Origin: Shewanella sp. NFH-SH190041
GTDB taxonomy: Bacteria > Pseudomonadota > Gammaproteobacteria > Enterobacterales > Shewanellaceae
DNA: 64,000 nt
Reading direction: 5' to 3'
NCBI RefSeq assembly: GCF_024363255.1
Contig: NZ_AP026070.1
Span: 2,790,001-2,854,000 of the forward strand
The notes beneath the pieces were generated by a model, which worked only from the letters and a program-made list of their open reading frames with translations, did not search any database and was not told the DNA's origin. Positions 55,706-64,000 of the stretch are shown piece after piece. Positions within the stretch are counted from its first letter, which is position 1, and every line of letters begins with the position of its first letter. The position numbers and the translations under genes were made by a program.

Positions 55706-56443
55706 ATGTTGGAATACCAAATTGCACCTGATGCCCTGCAGCACAAGACCATACTGATCACCGGTGCAGGTGATGGAATTGGCCGAGTTGCCGCGCTAAG
55801 TTACGCCGCGCATGGCGCAACCGTGATATTACTGGGTAAAACCGTGAAAAAACTGGAAGCGGTATATGATGAAATTATTGCTCTTGGCGGCCCACAACCG
55901 GCAATTGTGCCACTGGATTTAATGGGCGCCAGCGAGCAGCACTACCAAGATATGGCTGAAACAATTGCTGAACAATTTGGGGCGTTAGATGGCTTGCTGC
56001 ACAATGCGGGATTACTCGGGGTATTAGGACCAATTGAACATACCGACTTAAAAAGTTTTCAGGATGTTATGCAAGTCAATGTCACAGCTCAGCTAATGAT
56101 GACCAAGGCACTATTACCCATCCTGCGCCAAGCAAAACATGCTTCTGTCCTCTTTACTTCAAGTGGTGTAGGCCGTCAGGGGCGGGCTTATTGGGGAGGG
56201 TATGCTATTTCAAAATTTGCGACTGAAGGACTGATGCAGGTTTTAGCCCATGAATGTGAAGGCAGCAGTGTCAGGGTTAACAGTATCAACCCCGGCCCGA
56301 CTAGAACAGCCATGCGTGCAAGTGCTTATCCAGCTGAAAATCCAGCAACCTTGCTAACGGCGGAGCAAATTATGCCCACGTATCTTTACCTGATGAGCGA
56401 TCAATCCATCGCTGAAAACGGTAACGCTTTCAGCGCCCAGTGA
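55706..56443 (+). CDS. yciK: SDR-family oxidoreductase YciK
   Basis: A 245-residue short-chain dehydrogenase matching E. coli YciK (252): ITGAGDGIGRVAAL, HNAGLLGVLGP, FTSSGVGRQGRAYWGGYAISKFATEG and INPGPTRTAMRA. The frame begins with TTG at 55697, but AAGGAAG at about 55690-55696 favours the ATG at 55706. Substrate unknown. Followed by its own terminator. Confidence 0.92.
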   Translation: MLEYQIAPDALQHKTILITGAGDGIGRVAALSYAAHGATVILLGKTVKKLEAVYDEIIALGGPQPAIVPLDLMGASEQHYQDMAETIAEQFGALDGLLHNAGLLGVLGPIEHTDLKSFQDVMQVNVTAQLMMTKALLPILRQAKHASVLFTSSGVGRQGRAYWGGYAISKFATEGLMQVLAHECEGSSVRVNSINPGPTRTAMRASAYPAENPATLLTAEQIMPTYLYLMSDQSIAENGNAFSAQ

Positions 56444-56465
56444 TAAGGACACGGCCACAAAACTG

Positions 56466-56492
56466 AAATCCGTCATATTGGCGGATTTTTTT
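56466..56492 (+). terminator. Intrinsic terminator of yciK
   Basis: Stem AAATCCG/CGGATTT with a 9-base loop and a T tail. Confidence 0.8.
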
Positions 56493-56571
56493 CATCACTG
56501 ACAAAGAAAATCTGATTTGGACTGAAATTACCGCTACAATACTCGCCTTGAAATTATTAGACAGGTGTAAC

Positions 56572-57012
56572 ATGCGAGTTTGTGGTGTTGAATTGAAAGG
56601 CGGCGAAGCCGTAATTTGTTTGCTCAGTCAGGAAGGCGATACCTTTAATATCCCGGATTGCCGCAAGCAATCTTTTCAGGTATCCCATTCAGCGGCCACC
56701 GAGTCCATAGTGGACTTTCACTTTGCATTTAAAAAGCTGCTGGAAGACTACAAAGTTGACGAAGTAGCCATTATTGAACGGGAGCAGAAAGGTAAATTTG
56801 CTGGCAGTGCGACCAGCTTCAAACTGGAAGCGGCCATTCAGCTGTGCGGTCTGCCTGTCACACTGATCCAGCCTCAGGACATCAAAGCCCAACTAAAACG
56901 TAATCCGCCACAAGTTGATTTTGTTGGTCTAGAGCTGAAAAAATTCCAGGAAAATGCATTTGAAGTGGCCTATGCATTTCAAATGATGAAGCAGTTCAAT
57001 AAAGTCTGGTAA
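56572..57012 (+). CDS. DUF3010 family protein
   Basis: A 146-residue soluble protein. The family N-terminus MRVCGVELKGGEAVICLL starts at 56572 with AGGTG six bases before it; the frame opens eight codons earlier at a TTG. The alternation of strands and the motif AIIEREQKGKFAGSATSFKLEAAIQL resemble an RNase H-like fold, but no function is established. Confidence 0.85.
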   Translation: MRVCGVELKGGEAVICLLSQEGDTFNIPDCRKQSFQVSHSAATESIVDFHFAFKKLLEDYKVDEVAIIEREQKGKFAGSATSFKLEAAIQLCGLPVTLIQPQDIKAQLKRNPPQVDFVGLELKKFQENAFEVAYAFQMMKQFNKVW

Positions 57013-57190
57013 GTTTTTAGGGTCTGTAAGCCAATTACAGACCCTGTTATTTGTCATATGTAGACAAAAATGGTTACGACAGCATCAAAGTAGCCTGCGG
57101 TCGGCATTCCTCTTAGCAACGTGGCACAATTCTTATCCCCGCGTTTTTACAACCACAGCCAACATTGTCAATAAGTAGCAAGTCAGTATC

Positions 57191-57682
57191 ATGCAGTATT
57201 TACAGGGTTATAGTCAGGATATCCGCGATAAAGTCAGTACTTTGATACAAGCTGGCAAACTTGGTCAGGTGCTTAAGCAGCGATACCCGCAATCCGAGCA
57301 TAATATTCGCAATGATAAGGCGCTGTACCAATTGGCCATGTCACTGAAACAACGCTACCTGAAAAAGTCCGCGCCGCTTGCCAAAGTTGTCTTTGATGAC
57401 AAGATCAGTTTGCAGCACCAAGCACTCGGATTACACACTTATATCAGCCGCAAACAGGGCAATAAACTCAAAGCTAAAAATGAGATACGTATTGCGGCAA
57501 AATTAAAACAGCTACCTGAGCCACTACTCACTATGGTTGTCGTCCACGAGTTGGCCCACCTAAAAGAAAAAGATCACAACAAAGCATTTTACCAACTCTG
57601 TACCTATATGGAGCCGGATTATTTTCAGCTAGAATTTGATTTGCGCCTCTATCTGACTTGGCTTGAAGTTGAGAGTAACTGA
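57191..57682 (+). CDS. ygjP: YgjP-like metal-dependent hydrolase
   Basis: A 163-residue protein matching E. coli YgjP (167) throughout. The zinc motif HELAHLKEKDHNKAF (about 119-133) provides HExxH-like ligands, here HELAH, and LGLHTYISRKQGNKLKAKNEIRIA is the preceding signature. E. coli YgjP has been described as a UTP pyrophosphatase; the family is also called WLM/M48-like. Confidence 0.92.
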   Translation: MQYLQGYSQDIRDKVSTLIQAGKLGQVLKQRYPQSEHNIRNDKALYQLAMSLKQRYLKKSAPLAKVVFDDKISLQHQALGLHTYISRKQGNKLKAKNEIRIAAKLKQLPEPLLTMVVVHELAHLKEKDHNKAFYQLCTYMEPDYFQLEFDLRLYLTWLEVESN

Positions 57683-57946
57683 AAAACAATCTATTTTTTA
57701 ATACCTTAAAAACAAACCGTGCTATTTCAGCCGTTAATACAGTTTTATAGTCTTAAACAGTTAAAACACTATTTATACCATCCCACTTACATAAACAAGT
57801 CAAGCTCTGCGCATTATCCAGACGCACCGCTATCTTAGCGTGATAAAGCCCCATCTTTCATTGCCAACATCGAGGCAATTCAACCTGCGCTTCACTTTTA
57901 TCCGAGCTCATTCTCAGTTATCAAAATATTTGCGAGATAGGGTAAA
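57683..57946. other. Spacer after ygjP
   Basis: About 260 AT-rich bases with no clear terminator or open frame. The control region of the next gene begins to its right. Confidence 0.3.
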
Positions 57947-57995
57947 TAATGAAGAAATATTATTCATTCAATAGATAATTACGCCTATCTGAATA

Positions 57996-58023
57996 TTGAT
58001 TGATAACCATTTTCATTTATAAT
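57996..58023 (+). promoter_or_regulatory. Promoter overlapped by a Fur-like box
   Basis: -35 TTGATT (57996-58001), 16-base spacer, -10 TATAAT (58018-58023). The spacer is filled by GATAACCATTTTCATTTAT (58002-58020), which matches the 19-bp Fur consensus at about 12 positions. A second AT-rich imperfect palindrome (AATAATGA ... ATTATTCATT, about 57946-57970) lies upstream and may be another Fur site. Iron repression of the next gene is inferred. Confidence 0.6.
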
Positions 58024-58058
58024 CGCAAAAGTATCTGACTTTATGTAAGGTAATATCC

Positions 58059-58892
58059 ATGGGGATAGCAGTGATATCCAGCCGTCAGGCCAATCGGTTA
58101 GCCCGGCACCACCATAGCTCATCTGCATCGTCATGTTTCCGCCCCGGTATGACAGATATCTCCTCGGTAGCCTCTCAAACCATTATGCCCTCAATTGATG
58201 GCTACACAGTGCTGAAATGCAAAAGCAAATATCAAGCTAAAAATAAAGCCAATAACCGAAGCGAACAGAAACATAAGCACTGCTCCATGTCGGTTGGAGA
58301 ACCCTTGGTAAAAAAGGATAAAAAGCGTCAGTACAAAGAGCTAAAAAAACTCGGCAAAAAAAAGCTGAAAAAAGGCCTTAAAACACTGTTATGGCAAGAT
58401 GATAGCGCTCAATTACCAGCATCAGAGTTTCAGTCGTTAAAAAAACGGCTAAAATCCGGTATCACCACGCTGTTGCAGCCTGCAACTTCTGACATACCTC
58501 TGGATCGCAAGGAAGATACCGGCCCTCGTTGGCACAGGTCTGCAACTGGTCACGGCAAGACTATTTTCTCCAGCACAATCGATATCAATCACAGCAATAG
58601 CCAGGCACAATGCCAACAACGACCTGTAGTGAACAACCAGCAACAGTTGAACTTAGCAGCACGCGCATCTGTTGCCGCTAATTGTGATACTCAACGCTGT
58701 GGTAACACACAGCTTTGTCCCATCAACTGTCTAAAACCATTAAAAGTAACACCCTGCCGACGCTGCCCAGCACTCAATGGCAAACCTTGTCACTGCGCAG
58801 TCAAATTACAGCAAAAACAATTGGCTGCAGGCATATTTCCACCTCAGCATGATACAACTTTACCTACTAACGAACACAAAAAAGCCGGCTGA
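58059..58892 (+). CDS. Hypothetical basic, Cys-rich protein
   Basis: A 277-residue frame of no family I know. The N-terminal 75 residues are low-complexity (His/Ser-rich near 17-26). A very basic helical segment follows (KKDKKRQYKELKKLGKKKLKK, about 85-105) with LKTLLW and a second copy-like KKRLKSGITTLLQ. The C-terminal 70 residues hold eight Cys in pairs (CDTQRC, LCPINC, CRRCP, PCHC), as in a metal or Fe-S binding module. AAGG lies about ten bases before the ATG; an internal ATG at 58287 is an alternative start. Its promoter overlaps a Fur-like box. The stop codon forms the loop of the terminator. Confidence 0.6.
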   Translation: MGIAVISSRQANRLARHHHSSSASSCFRPGMTDISSVASQTIMPSIDGYTVLKCKSKYQAKNKANNRSEQKHKHCSMSVGEPLVKKDKKRQYKELKKLGKKKLKKGLKTLLWQDDSAQLPASEFQSLKKRLKSGITTLLQPATSDIPLDRKEDTGPRWHRSATGHGKTIFSSTIDINHSNSQAQCQQRPVVNNQQQLNLAARASVAANCDTQRCGNTQLCPINCLKPLKVTPCRRCPALNGKPCHCAVKLQQKQLAAGIFPPQHDTTLPTNEHKKAG

Positions 58893-58908
58893 GCCGGCTT
58901 TTTTGTGT
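58874..58908. terminator. Bidirectional terminator whose loop is a stop codon
   Basis: A 16-pair perfect stem ACACAAAAAAGCCGGC with its complement; the 3-base loop is the TGA of the upstream gene. T tracts on both strands also serve the convergent M23 peptidase gene. Confidence 0.9.
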
Positions 58909-58916
58909 GAAATACA

Positions 58917-60212
58917 TTAACTGATGCCCATTTGCATTTTTCGTTTGCGGACTAATGCCGCAAAATGATGGCGCTGGCGTTTAGTCAAACTGTGTGCCAT
59001 AGGGATTTTAGCCGTTAGGGCATTCACTGGCCGGCCATTAATCATAAATTCATAGTGCAAGTGTGGTCCGGTAGTACGACCGGTATTACCCGACAACGCA
59101 ATAACCTGTCCACGAGAGACCCGATCGCCCCGTTTTACCAATGCCTTAGATAAATGCAAATAGCGGGTTCGATATTTTCCACCATGATCAATCACAATAT
59201 ACTTACCGGCATATCTATGATTCGTGACTAGAACAACAACACCATCACCAGGTGCTAAAACTTTAGTCCCCACAGGTACGGCAAAGTCAGTGCCATTATG
59301 TGGTGCAATACGACCGGTAATAGGATGGCGTCGATGCGGATTAAAACTAGAGCTCACCCGATACATATGCGCCAATGGCAAACGTTGAAATGCGCGCTGT
59401 AAACTATGACCATGTTCATCGTAAAACTGACCACTGCTATCTTGGAATGTATTTAATTCATGTCCAGCCGTTTCCAAGCTCACACCGAGAATATTACTAT
59501 CACCGGTAGCATCGCCATCAACATACTGCTCACTGAGCAACACGGAAAATTTATCTCCGGCGCGAAAATCCCGGCCAAAATTAATTTTATCTTTGTAGAG
59601 GTTCTCAATACGCTGAATATCAGCTGCACTCAATCCCTGCCGCTTAGCAGAAAGATAAAATGAACCATGGATAACCCCAGTGATGGTTCTGTCCTGCCAA
59701 ATTCCTTGCCGTTTAATATCATCGTACTTAAAGCCACCATCATCATAACGGCTAAATACAACCTGATGACCAGCATTGAAATACAGCTCCAGCTTAGTCA
59801 GTTGCTCCTGATCATCTAAATAAAATAATACCTGGTTTCCTGGCTGCAGCGTATCGAGTGCTAACACATTTAAGTCAGCTTCTAACACCTGATACATGGT
59901 CTGTTGATCGACTCCAGCACGCTGAAACAGCTCACTGAGTGTGTCACCTTTTTTAACCACAAAATCAAAATTGGGTTTGTCAGCCACTGCCGCCACAATA
60001 GCGGGCGTATCTGTGATCAGATGATCCAATTTCAGTGGGACGGTAATACGTTCGGGAACGGTTGGTTGGCTGGACGGCCACAATACTGCAGCCCCAACAA
60101 CAAGGCCGGTCGCCAGCAAAATACGCTTGTGAGAGGTTTGTAACCTTTGCAAACGAGTGCGCGACACAATCAACCAGGAATCTTTACTCTTTTGCAATCT
60201 GTTATTCACCAT
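58917..60212 (-). CDS. mepM: M23 peptidoglycan endopeptidase, MepM/ShyA type
   Basis: A 431-residue envelope protein. N-terminal membrane anchor (about 30-48), an OapA/LysM-like region (FDFVVKKGDTLSELFQRAGVD, 83-103), a middle domain, and a C-terminal LytM metallopeptidase domain with HNGTDF and HLHYEF zinc ligands and NTGRTTGPHLHY. It cuts D-Ala-mDAP crosslinks to let the wall expand. The E. coli homologue MepM has 440 residues. Transcribed from its own promoter, ending at the bidirectional terminator. Confidence 0.92.
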   Translation of the reverse strand: MVNNRLQKSKDSWLIVSRTRLQRLQTSHKRILLATGLVVGAAVLWPSSQPTVPERITVPLKLDHLITDTPAIVAAVADKPNFDFVVKKGDTLSELFQRAGVDQQTMYQVLEADLNVLALDTLQPGNQVLFYLDDQEQLTKLELYFNAGHQVVFSRYDDGGFKYDDIKRQGIWQDRTITGVIHGSFYLSAKRQGLSAADIQRIENLYKDKINFGRDFRAGDKFSVLLSEQYVDGDATGDSNILGVSLETAGHELNTFQDSSGQFYDEHGHSLQRAFQRLPLAHMYRVSSSFNPHRRHPITGRIAPHNGTDFAVPVGTKVLAPGDGVVVLVTNHRYAGKYIVIDHGGKYRTRYLHLSKALVKRGDRVSRGQVIALSGNTGRTTGPHLHYEFMINGRPVNALTAKIPMAHSLTKRQRHHFAALVRKRKMQMGIS

Positions 60213-60259
60213 TCGTCACTGTGTGGGTAATTTGCCTGTAAAAACGGGCGCGGGCACGT

Positions 60260-60288
60260 TTTATACCAAAATTTTTCCATTCGACCAA
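60260..60288 (-). promoter_or_regulatory. Sigma70-type promoter of the M23 peptidase gene
   Basis: On the minus strand: -35 TTGGTC (60283-60288), 17-base spacer, -10 TATAAA (60260-60265). The -35 box touches the terminator of the upstream sbcC gene. Confidence 0.65.
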
Positions 60289-60324
60289 AAAAATTCCACT
60301 AGGTTCCCCTAAGTGGAATTTTTT
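60281..60324 (-). terminator. Terminator between sbcC and the M23 peptidase gene
   Basis: A 13-pair perfect stem AAAAAATTCCACT with its complement and an 11-base loop, followed on the minus strand by T7. It lies about 200 bases past the sbcC stop codon. Confidence 0.8.
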
Positions 60325-60525
60325 GTTTATATTTCGAACGCCAGACTATTGTCAGAAACAAGCATCGCAACAACAAAAAAACGTATATTTTATTGACGCA
60401 AGCGCATCGCTTTTCGACTTACGCTAGTGATGAGTAGTAAGGTAACATTTTGTTTTTCAACAATACCCTTATTTCCAGCGATTATATTTATCTATGTATC
60501 TTGATCCAACGCCGCTATTTTTCCT
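60325..60525. other. 3' spacer of sbcC
   Basis: About 200 AT-rich bases between the sbcC stop codon and its presumed terminator. This is a long untranslated 3' region; I see no strong internal promoter or frame. Confidence 0.3.
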
Positions 60526-63500
60526 TTACTTATTTTCAGGCCTAAACTGATATTCCCGCTCCAAACAGCTGTATCCTAGCCCATTCATTTTTTTGACTTT
60601 AATTTGCACACTGATGCGCTCTTTCATAGCTTCAACATGACTGATCACCCCAATCATTTTGCCGCTGGCATTCAAATTATCTAATGCATCTAATGCCATA
60701 TCCAAGGTTTCGGCATCTAAAGTGCCAAAGCCTTCATCCAAAAATAGCGAATCAATACTGGTTTTATGGCTGACCAAGTCAGACAGCGCCAACGCCAGCG
60801 CTAAGCTGACTAAAAAACTCTCGCCGCCAGATAAGGTACGGGTGTCACGGGCCGCATCCCCTTGCCAGGTATCCAGCACCTCCAGCTCCAACACCCCTGT
60901 GGTTCTACGTTGCAACAGGTAACGGCCATGCAATCGCGCTAATTGCCGATTAGCTAGTGCGACCAAATGATCCAGCGTCAACCCTTGGGCAAATACCCGA
61001 AATTTTTTCCCATCCCGCGAGCCTATCAAGCCACTTAGGGCATCCCAGTCTTCATATTCAACCCGAGCTTGTGCAATCTCACTAAACAGCTGTTGTTGAC
61101 CCTGTCGACGCTTAGCATCTTCTGACAACACAGCATTGATTTCACCCAATTGCATACGGCTATGATCCCGTTGCGCCTTGAGTGTATCTAGCTTATCACT
61201 CAAAGCTTGTAGCCGGATGGCGTTAACGTCCTCTTCCGAGAGTTCGAAGGGATGCTGAACTGCGTCAGAACCATCTATTTCAAGATCCGCAACATCATAT
61301 TCACGCCCCTTTTGTATGTGGGCTGTTCGCTCTGCATCAATCAGCTTAAGGGCAACATCAGCCCGGGCAATGTCGCTATCGAGCTGTCTGGCTAAATCAT
61401 GTAAACGCTCAGATTCATCCTCATCCAACAGTGCAGCCAGAAACTGTGCTTCATCCTCAAACATGCTGTGACTAAGCTGCATCTGCCAATCTGGGGTAAG
61501 CTGCGCCAGTGTCTTATCCAATTCCGCCAGAGCATCATTCACGCGCTGTAATTGACCGGCTAGGCCAGCCAGAGACTGATGCAATTGCTCGCCTTGCTGA
61601 CGACTCTCTTCTCGCGCAATAATGGCTTGTTCCAGCAATGTCTGCTTACTTGCAAGCAGCTCTGCCACTTGGCTATCGCCCACCAACTGGCGCCGCTGCT
61701 GACGGTTCGTCTCCATTGCATCATCTAATAAGGTAAGCTCGGCAGCAATTTGCTCTACGCTGTGCTCAAGCTGCGCACTATGTTGCTCCAGCATAGGTAG
61801 TTTTTCCGCTAACCCAAGCTGTAATCTGTCATTTTCTTGCAATTGCTGGGTCAGTTGTTTCCATTGACTTTGGCTTGCCCTGACTTCATTCGCCCACAAC
61901 TCAATATCGTGTTGCGCGGGCAATGTGAGGCCAATCTCAGATAAGGTGCTCGTCAAGTGCTGAGTTTGCTGCTGATAGTCTTGCTGCAACTGGGTGATTT
62001 GTGCCTCTAGCTCATTGATCACCTGTTGTTGATATGCCTGCTCTTGGCCAAGGCTGCCTTGTCTGTGCTCAGCATCTTGCAGTTGTTGATGCAGTTTATT
62101 GACAGCTTGCTCCTGCTGCCTCAGCAAGTCCTGGTGCTGTCGATAATTCCGTAAGCGGGCATTTAATGGCATCAACTGTTCATCAAGTGCAATAAGCGTC
62201 TTATCCAGTTGCACCGGATTATCAATCGTCAGGCTCTGATTGTCGGCTGGCAGCTGCTTCAACAGTGCATCAAAATCGCTCTGAACCCGCGCAATCACAG
62301 TGTGCAATTGTGCAAGTTGTGCCAGCTCCTTGCTATCTTGCTCAACACTTTGCTCAATCTGGCTGGCAAGCTTAATGCCCTGGGCTTTGATCTCATCCAC
62401 CTGTTGTTGCAGTACTTGATGCCTTTGCTCGGTTTCACTGACAAAGGGCTGATCATCTGACTGATGATAATCCGTCACCACTGGATGCGTTTTTGAACCA
62501 CACACAGGACAGGGCTTATCCTGCTGTAACGATTGCCGCAATGCCGTGAGATTGGCAATGGTTTGTTCCTGCTCAATAAGCTTGACTAAATCCTGCAAGT
62601 GGGTGGATAGCTGTTGATATTCCTGTCTTAGGGCCTGTCGCTGTTGCTGCCAACACTCAACGTCTGCTTGCCTGGCTTTTAGACCGGCTTCAAGCCGTAC
62701 TCGCTCCTGCTGCAAATTCTGGTATTGGCTGACCGGTGATTGCATTTTTAAGAGTAATGGCTGACGCACCTGCAACTGCTCAATCACGCAAAGCAGACCA
62801 GTTTCATCATATTGCCCAAGCGCCACCCGCTGCTGTTCAAGCAATGGTGCCACGGCCTGCTCAGCCGTTGCCAATTGCGCAGTCAACTGCGCAATTTCTG
62901 TATTCAATAGCTTAAATTGCTGGGGAAATGCCTGTAATTGACTCTGTTTATGGCGCTGTTGCTGCTGTTGCTGCAGAAACTGCTGTTGAGTTACCGATAA
63001 TTGACTCAACTGTTGTTCCCAGGCAGAGATATTGGCTTCAATCAACTCTGCATGGGGATATTGCGCCAGTGCTTGCTGTAACTGACGGCCCTGCACTGTT
63101 AAGCTCTTAGCCCGTTCATGCTCAGTACTGAGTTGCGTTTTAGCAACATTCAATGCCTGTTGCTGAGTTTGCAACTCGGCACTCAGTTGGCGCTGATGCT
63201 GTTGCTGCGCAGAAAAGTCGTTATCCAGCGGCTGTATCTGCTCATCAACCAAGGCTCGCATCTGCGTCATCGCAGCCTGAGCCTGCTGTTGCGCCTCACT
63301 TAAACGGGCTATGTCCTGTTTATGGGTGTCACAGCGCTGTTGCAGCGCACCTTGTTGTAATTCAAGCTCGGTGCGGCGAGCTTCTTCAAGGGTACGTTGT
63401 TGCTGATTTGCCATCAGGGGGGCATAAACACGGTTAAGTTGAGCCGCAGGCTTACTCAGTGCCAATTTCGCCAGCGCCGGCTGATGAGACGCTTGCGCCG

Positions 63501-64000
63501 TTTTCGCTTGCAATAACGTTTGTTCCGCGTCTTTAGCCTTGGCCAACAGTGCTATGGACTGAGCCTGCCATTGATGAGCCGCTTGGGTGCACTGAATCTG
63601 CGTCTCTAACTCAGTGACCGCTAAAGAGATTTGATCTTGATGCTCCCGCAGTGCCGTCAATTCAGGCTCAGATTTAAGCTCCACGCCTTGGGCTTTGGCT
63701 TGCAGATTTTCTAGACGCTGACGGCTTTGACTAAAACTGTCATATACCTGCTCAGAAATACGACCATAAATCTCGGTGCCGGTCAGCTCCTCTAACAACT
63801 CAGCCCGATCACTGGCATCAGCATTTAAAAAAGCGGCAAATTGCCCTTGGGATAGCATCATGGATTTAGTAAAGCGGGCAAAATTCAACCCAGTAATGCT
63901 GTCCAGCAGTTCATTTTTACGCTTAATTTGTGACGCCAGAATGGCATCACCATCGGCTTTAAGCTGTACCAACTCAACTTGAGCATCCTGCAGCTTACCG
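60526..64000 (-). CDS. sbcC: Exonuclease subunit SbcC, 5' end outside window
   Basis: Partial: the frame is open to the right edge of the window, giving about 1157 codons of the 3' part; the N-terminal Walker A region is missing. What is seen: the SMC/Rad50 segment FARFTKSMMLSQGQFAAFLN, long Gln-rich coiled coils, the zinc hook CPVC near the middle, a second coiled coil, and the C-terminal ABC half with the signature TLSGGESFLVSLALALALSD and Walker B SLFLDEGFGTLD. With SbcD it cuts DNA hairpins and protein-blocked ends. A TTG at 63970-63972 is internal, not the start. Confidence 0.95.
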   Translation of the reverse strand, partial: GKLQDAQVELVQLKADGDAILASQIKRKNELLDSITGLNFARFTKSMMLSQGQFAAFLNADASDRAELLEELTGTEIYGRISEQVYDSFSQSRQRLENLQAKAQGVELKSEPELTALREHQDQISLAVTELETQIQCTQAAHQWQAQSIALLAKAKDAEQTLLQAKTAQASHQPALAKLALSKPAAQLNRVYAPLMANQQQRTLEEARRTELELQQGALQQRCDTHKQDIARLSEAQQQAQAAMTQMRALVDEQIQPLDNDFSAQQQHQRQLSAELQTQQQALNVAKTQLSTEHERAKSLTVQGRQLQQALAQYPHAELIEANISAWEQQLSQLSVTQQQFLQQQQQQRHKQSQLQAFPQQFKLLNTEIAQLTAQLATAEQAVAPLLEQQRVALGQYDETGLLCVIEQLQVRQPLLLKMQSPVSQYQNLQQERVRLEAGLKARQADVECWQQQRQALRQEYQQLSTHLQDLVKLIEQEQTIANLTALRQSLQQDKPCPVCGSKTHPVVTDYHQSDDQPFVSETEQRHQVLQQQVDEIKAQGIKLASQIEQSVEQDSKELAQLAQLHTVIARVQSDFDALLKQLPADNQSLTIDNPVQLDKTLIALDEQLMPLNARLRNYRQHQDLLRQQEQAVNKLHQQLQDAEHRQGSLGQEQAYQQQVINELEAQITQLQQDYQQQTQHLTSTLSEIGLTLPAQHDIELWANEVRASQSQWKQLTQQLQENDRLQLGLAEKLPMLEQHSAQLEHSVEQIAAELTLLDDAMETNRQQRRQLVGDSQVAELLASKQTLLEQAIIAREESRQQGEQLHQSLAGLAGQLQRVNDALAELDKTLAQLTPDWQMQLSHSMFEDEAQFLAALLDEDESERLHDLARQLDSDIARADVALKLIDAERTAHIQKGREYDVADLEIDGSDAVQHPFELSEEDVNAIRLQALSDKLDTLKAQRDHSRMQLGEINAVLSEDAKRRQGQQQLFSEIAQARVEYEDWDALSGLIGSRDGKKFRVFAQGLTLDHLVALANRQLARLHGRYLLQRRTTGVLELEVLDTWQGDAARDTRTLSGGESFLVSLALALALSDLVSHKTSIDSLFLDEGFGTLDAETLDMALDALDNLNASGKMIGVISHVEAMKERISVQIKVKKMNGLGYSCLEREYQFRPENK

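Noticed and set aside
63970..63972. TTG as the start of sbcC
   Set aside because: The frame stays open with SbcC-like sequence to the window edge, so the gene is simply cut by the window.

Overview
The window reads as a chromosomal segment of a Shewanella-like gammaproteobacterium. The evidence is gene order and protein similarity to enteric and marine relatives: ppsA/ppsR/aroH, ybgC-tolQRAB-pal-cpoB followed by lysine tRNA genes, upp/purMN, nagD near asnB, a MotY-type flagellar protein divergent from rnt, and an acetate-sensing kinase beside acs. Base composition is near even with AT-rich spacers. No prophage, integron, CRISPR array or full-length insertion sequence is visible. Almost all of the window is core chromosome.

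Layout. 1-8.1 kb: a large FAD/Fe-S dehydrogenase (YdiJ type), PEP synthase (ppsA), its regulator ppsR on the opposite strand, and DAHP synthase; a HexR-like operator lies between ppsA and ppsR. 8.3-16.5 kb: an acetate-response block with a LuxR-type regulator (CrbR type), a GGDEF gene coupled to a catalytically dead S-formylglutathione hydrolase relative, an SSS-domain hybrid kinase (CrbS type) and acs. 16.8-20.1 kb: radD, grxA and a porin. 20.3-21.8 kb: thirteen nearly identical tRNA-Lys(UUU) genes in tandem behind one stable-RNA-type promoter. 21.9-27.1 kb: the Tol-Pal operon on the minus strand with a recognisable promoter. 27.2-32.3 kb: a prolyl oligopeptidase lipoprotein, a candidate unannotated small RNA (29694-29865, plus strand), motY, rnt and a 2-Cys peroxiredoxin. 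32.5-36.8 kb: an antiporter-family transporter, upp, purM and purN. 36.9-45 kb: small AT-rich orphans, nagD, asnB, a YjdF-type membrane protein, a VOC protein, DUF445, a 2Fe-2S flavin reductase and a lipoprotein. 45.3-51.9 kb: YqfB, DUF2986, a K+ channel-MATE pair, an L,D-transpeptidase, YecM, DUF938 and YeaD. 51.9-64 kb: two SDRs, a VolA-type lipase, DUF3010, YgjP, a Cys-rich unknown behind a Fur-like promoter, an M23 endopeptidase and the 3' part of sbcC, which runs off the window edge.

Two copies of a short transposon-like repeat (42106-42367 and 49000-49204) share terminal inverted repeats and YTAR target duplications. One sits a few bases past the DUF445 stop codon. The other replaces the start region of the L,D-transpeptidase gene.

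The best candidates for something undescribed are: (1) the small RNA at 29694-29865, with a sigma70 promoter, a CRP-like site near -90, two long hairpins, a C/U-rich linker complementary to Shine-Dalgarno sequences, and a strong terminator with eight T; (2) the pseudo-hydrolase that has lost all three catalytic residues but is translationally coupled to a diguanylate cyclase inside the acetate-sensing locus; (3) the 13-copy lysine tRNA array, whose spacer types record block duplication; (4) the Cys-rich unknown protein behind a Fur-like promoter. All functions are inferred from sequence alone; no database was searched.
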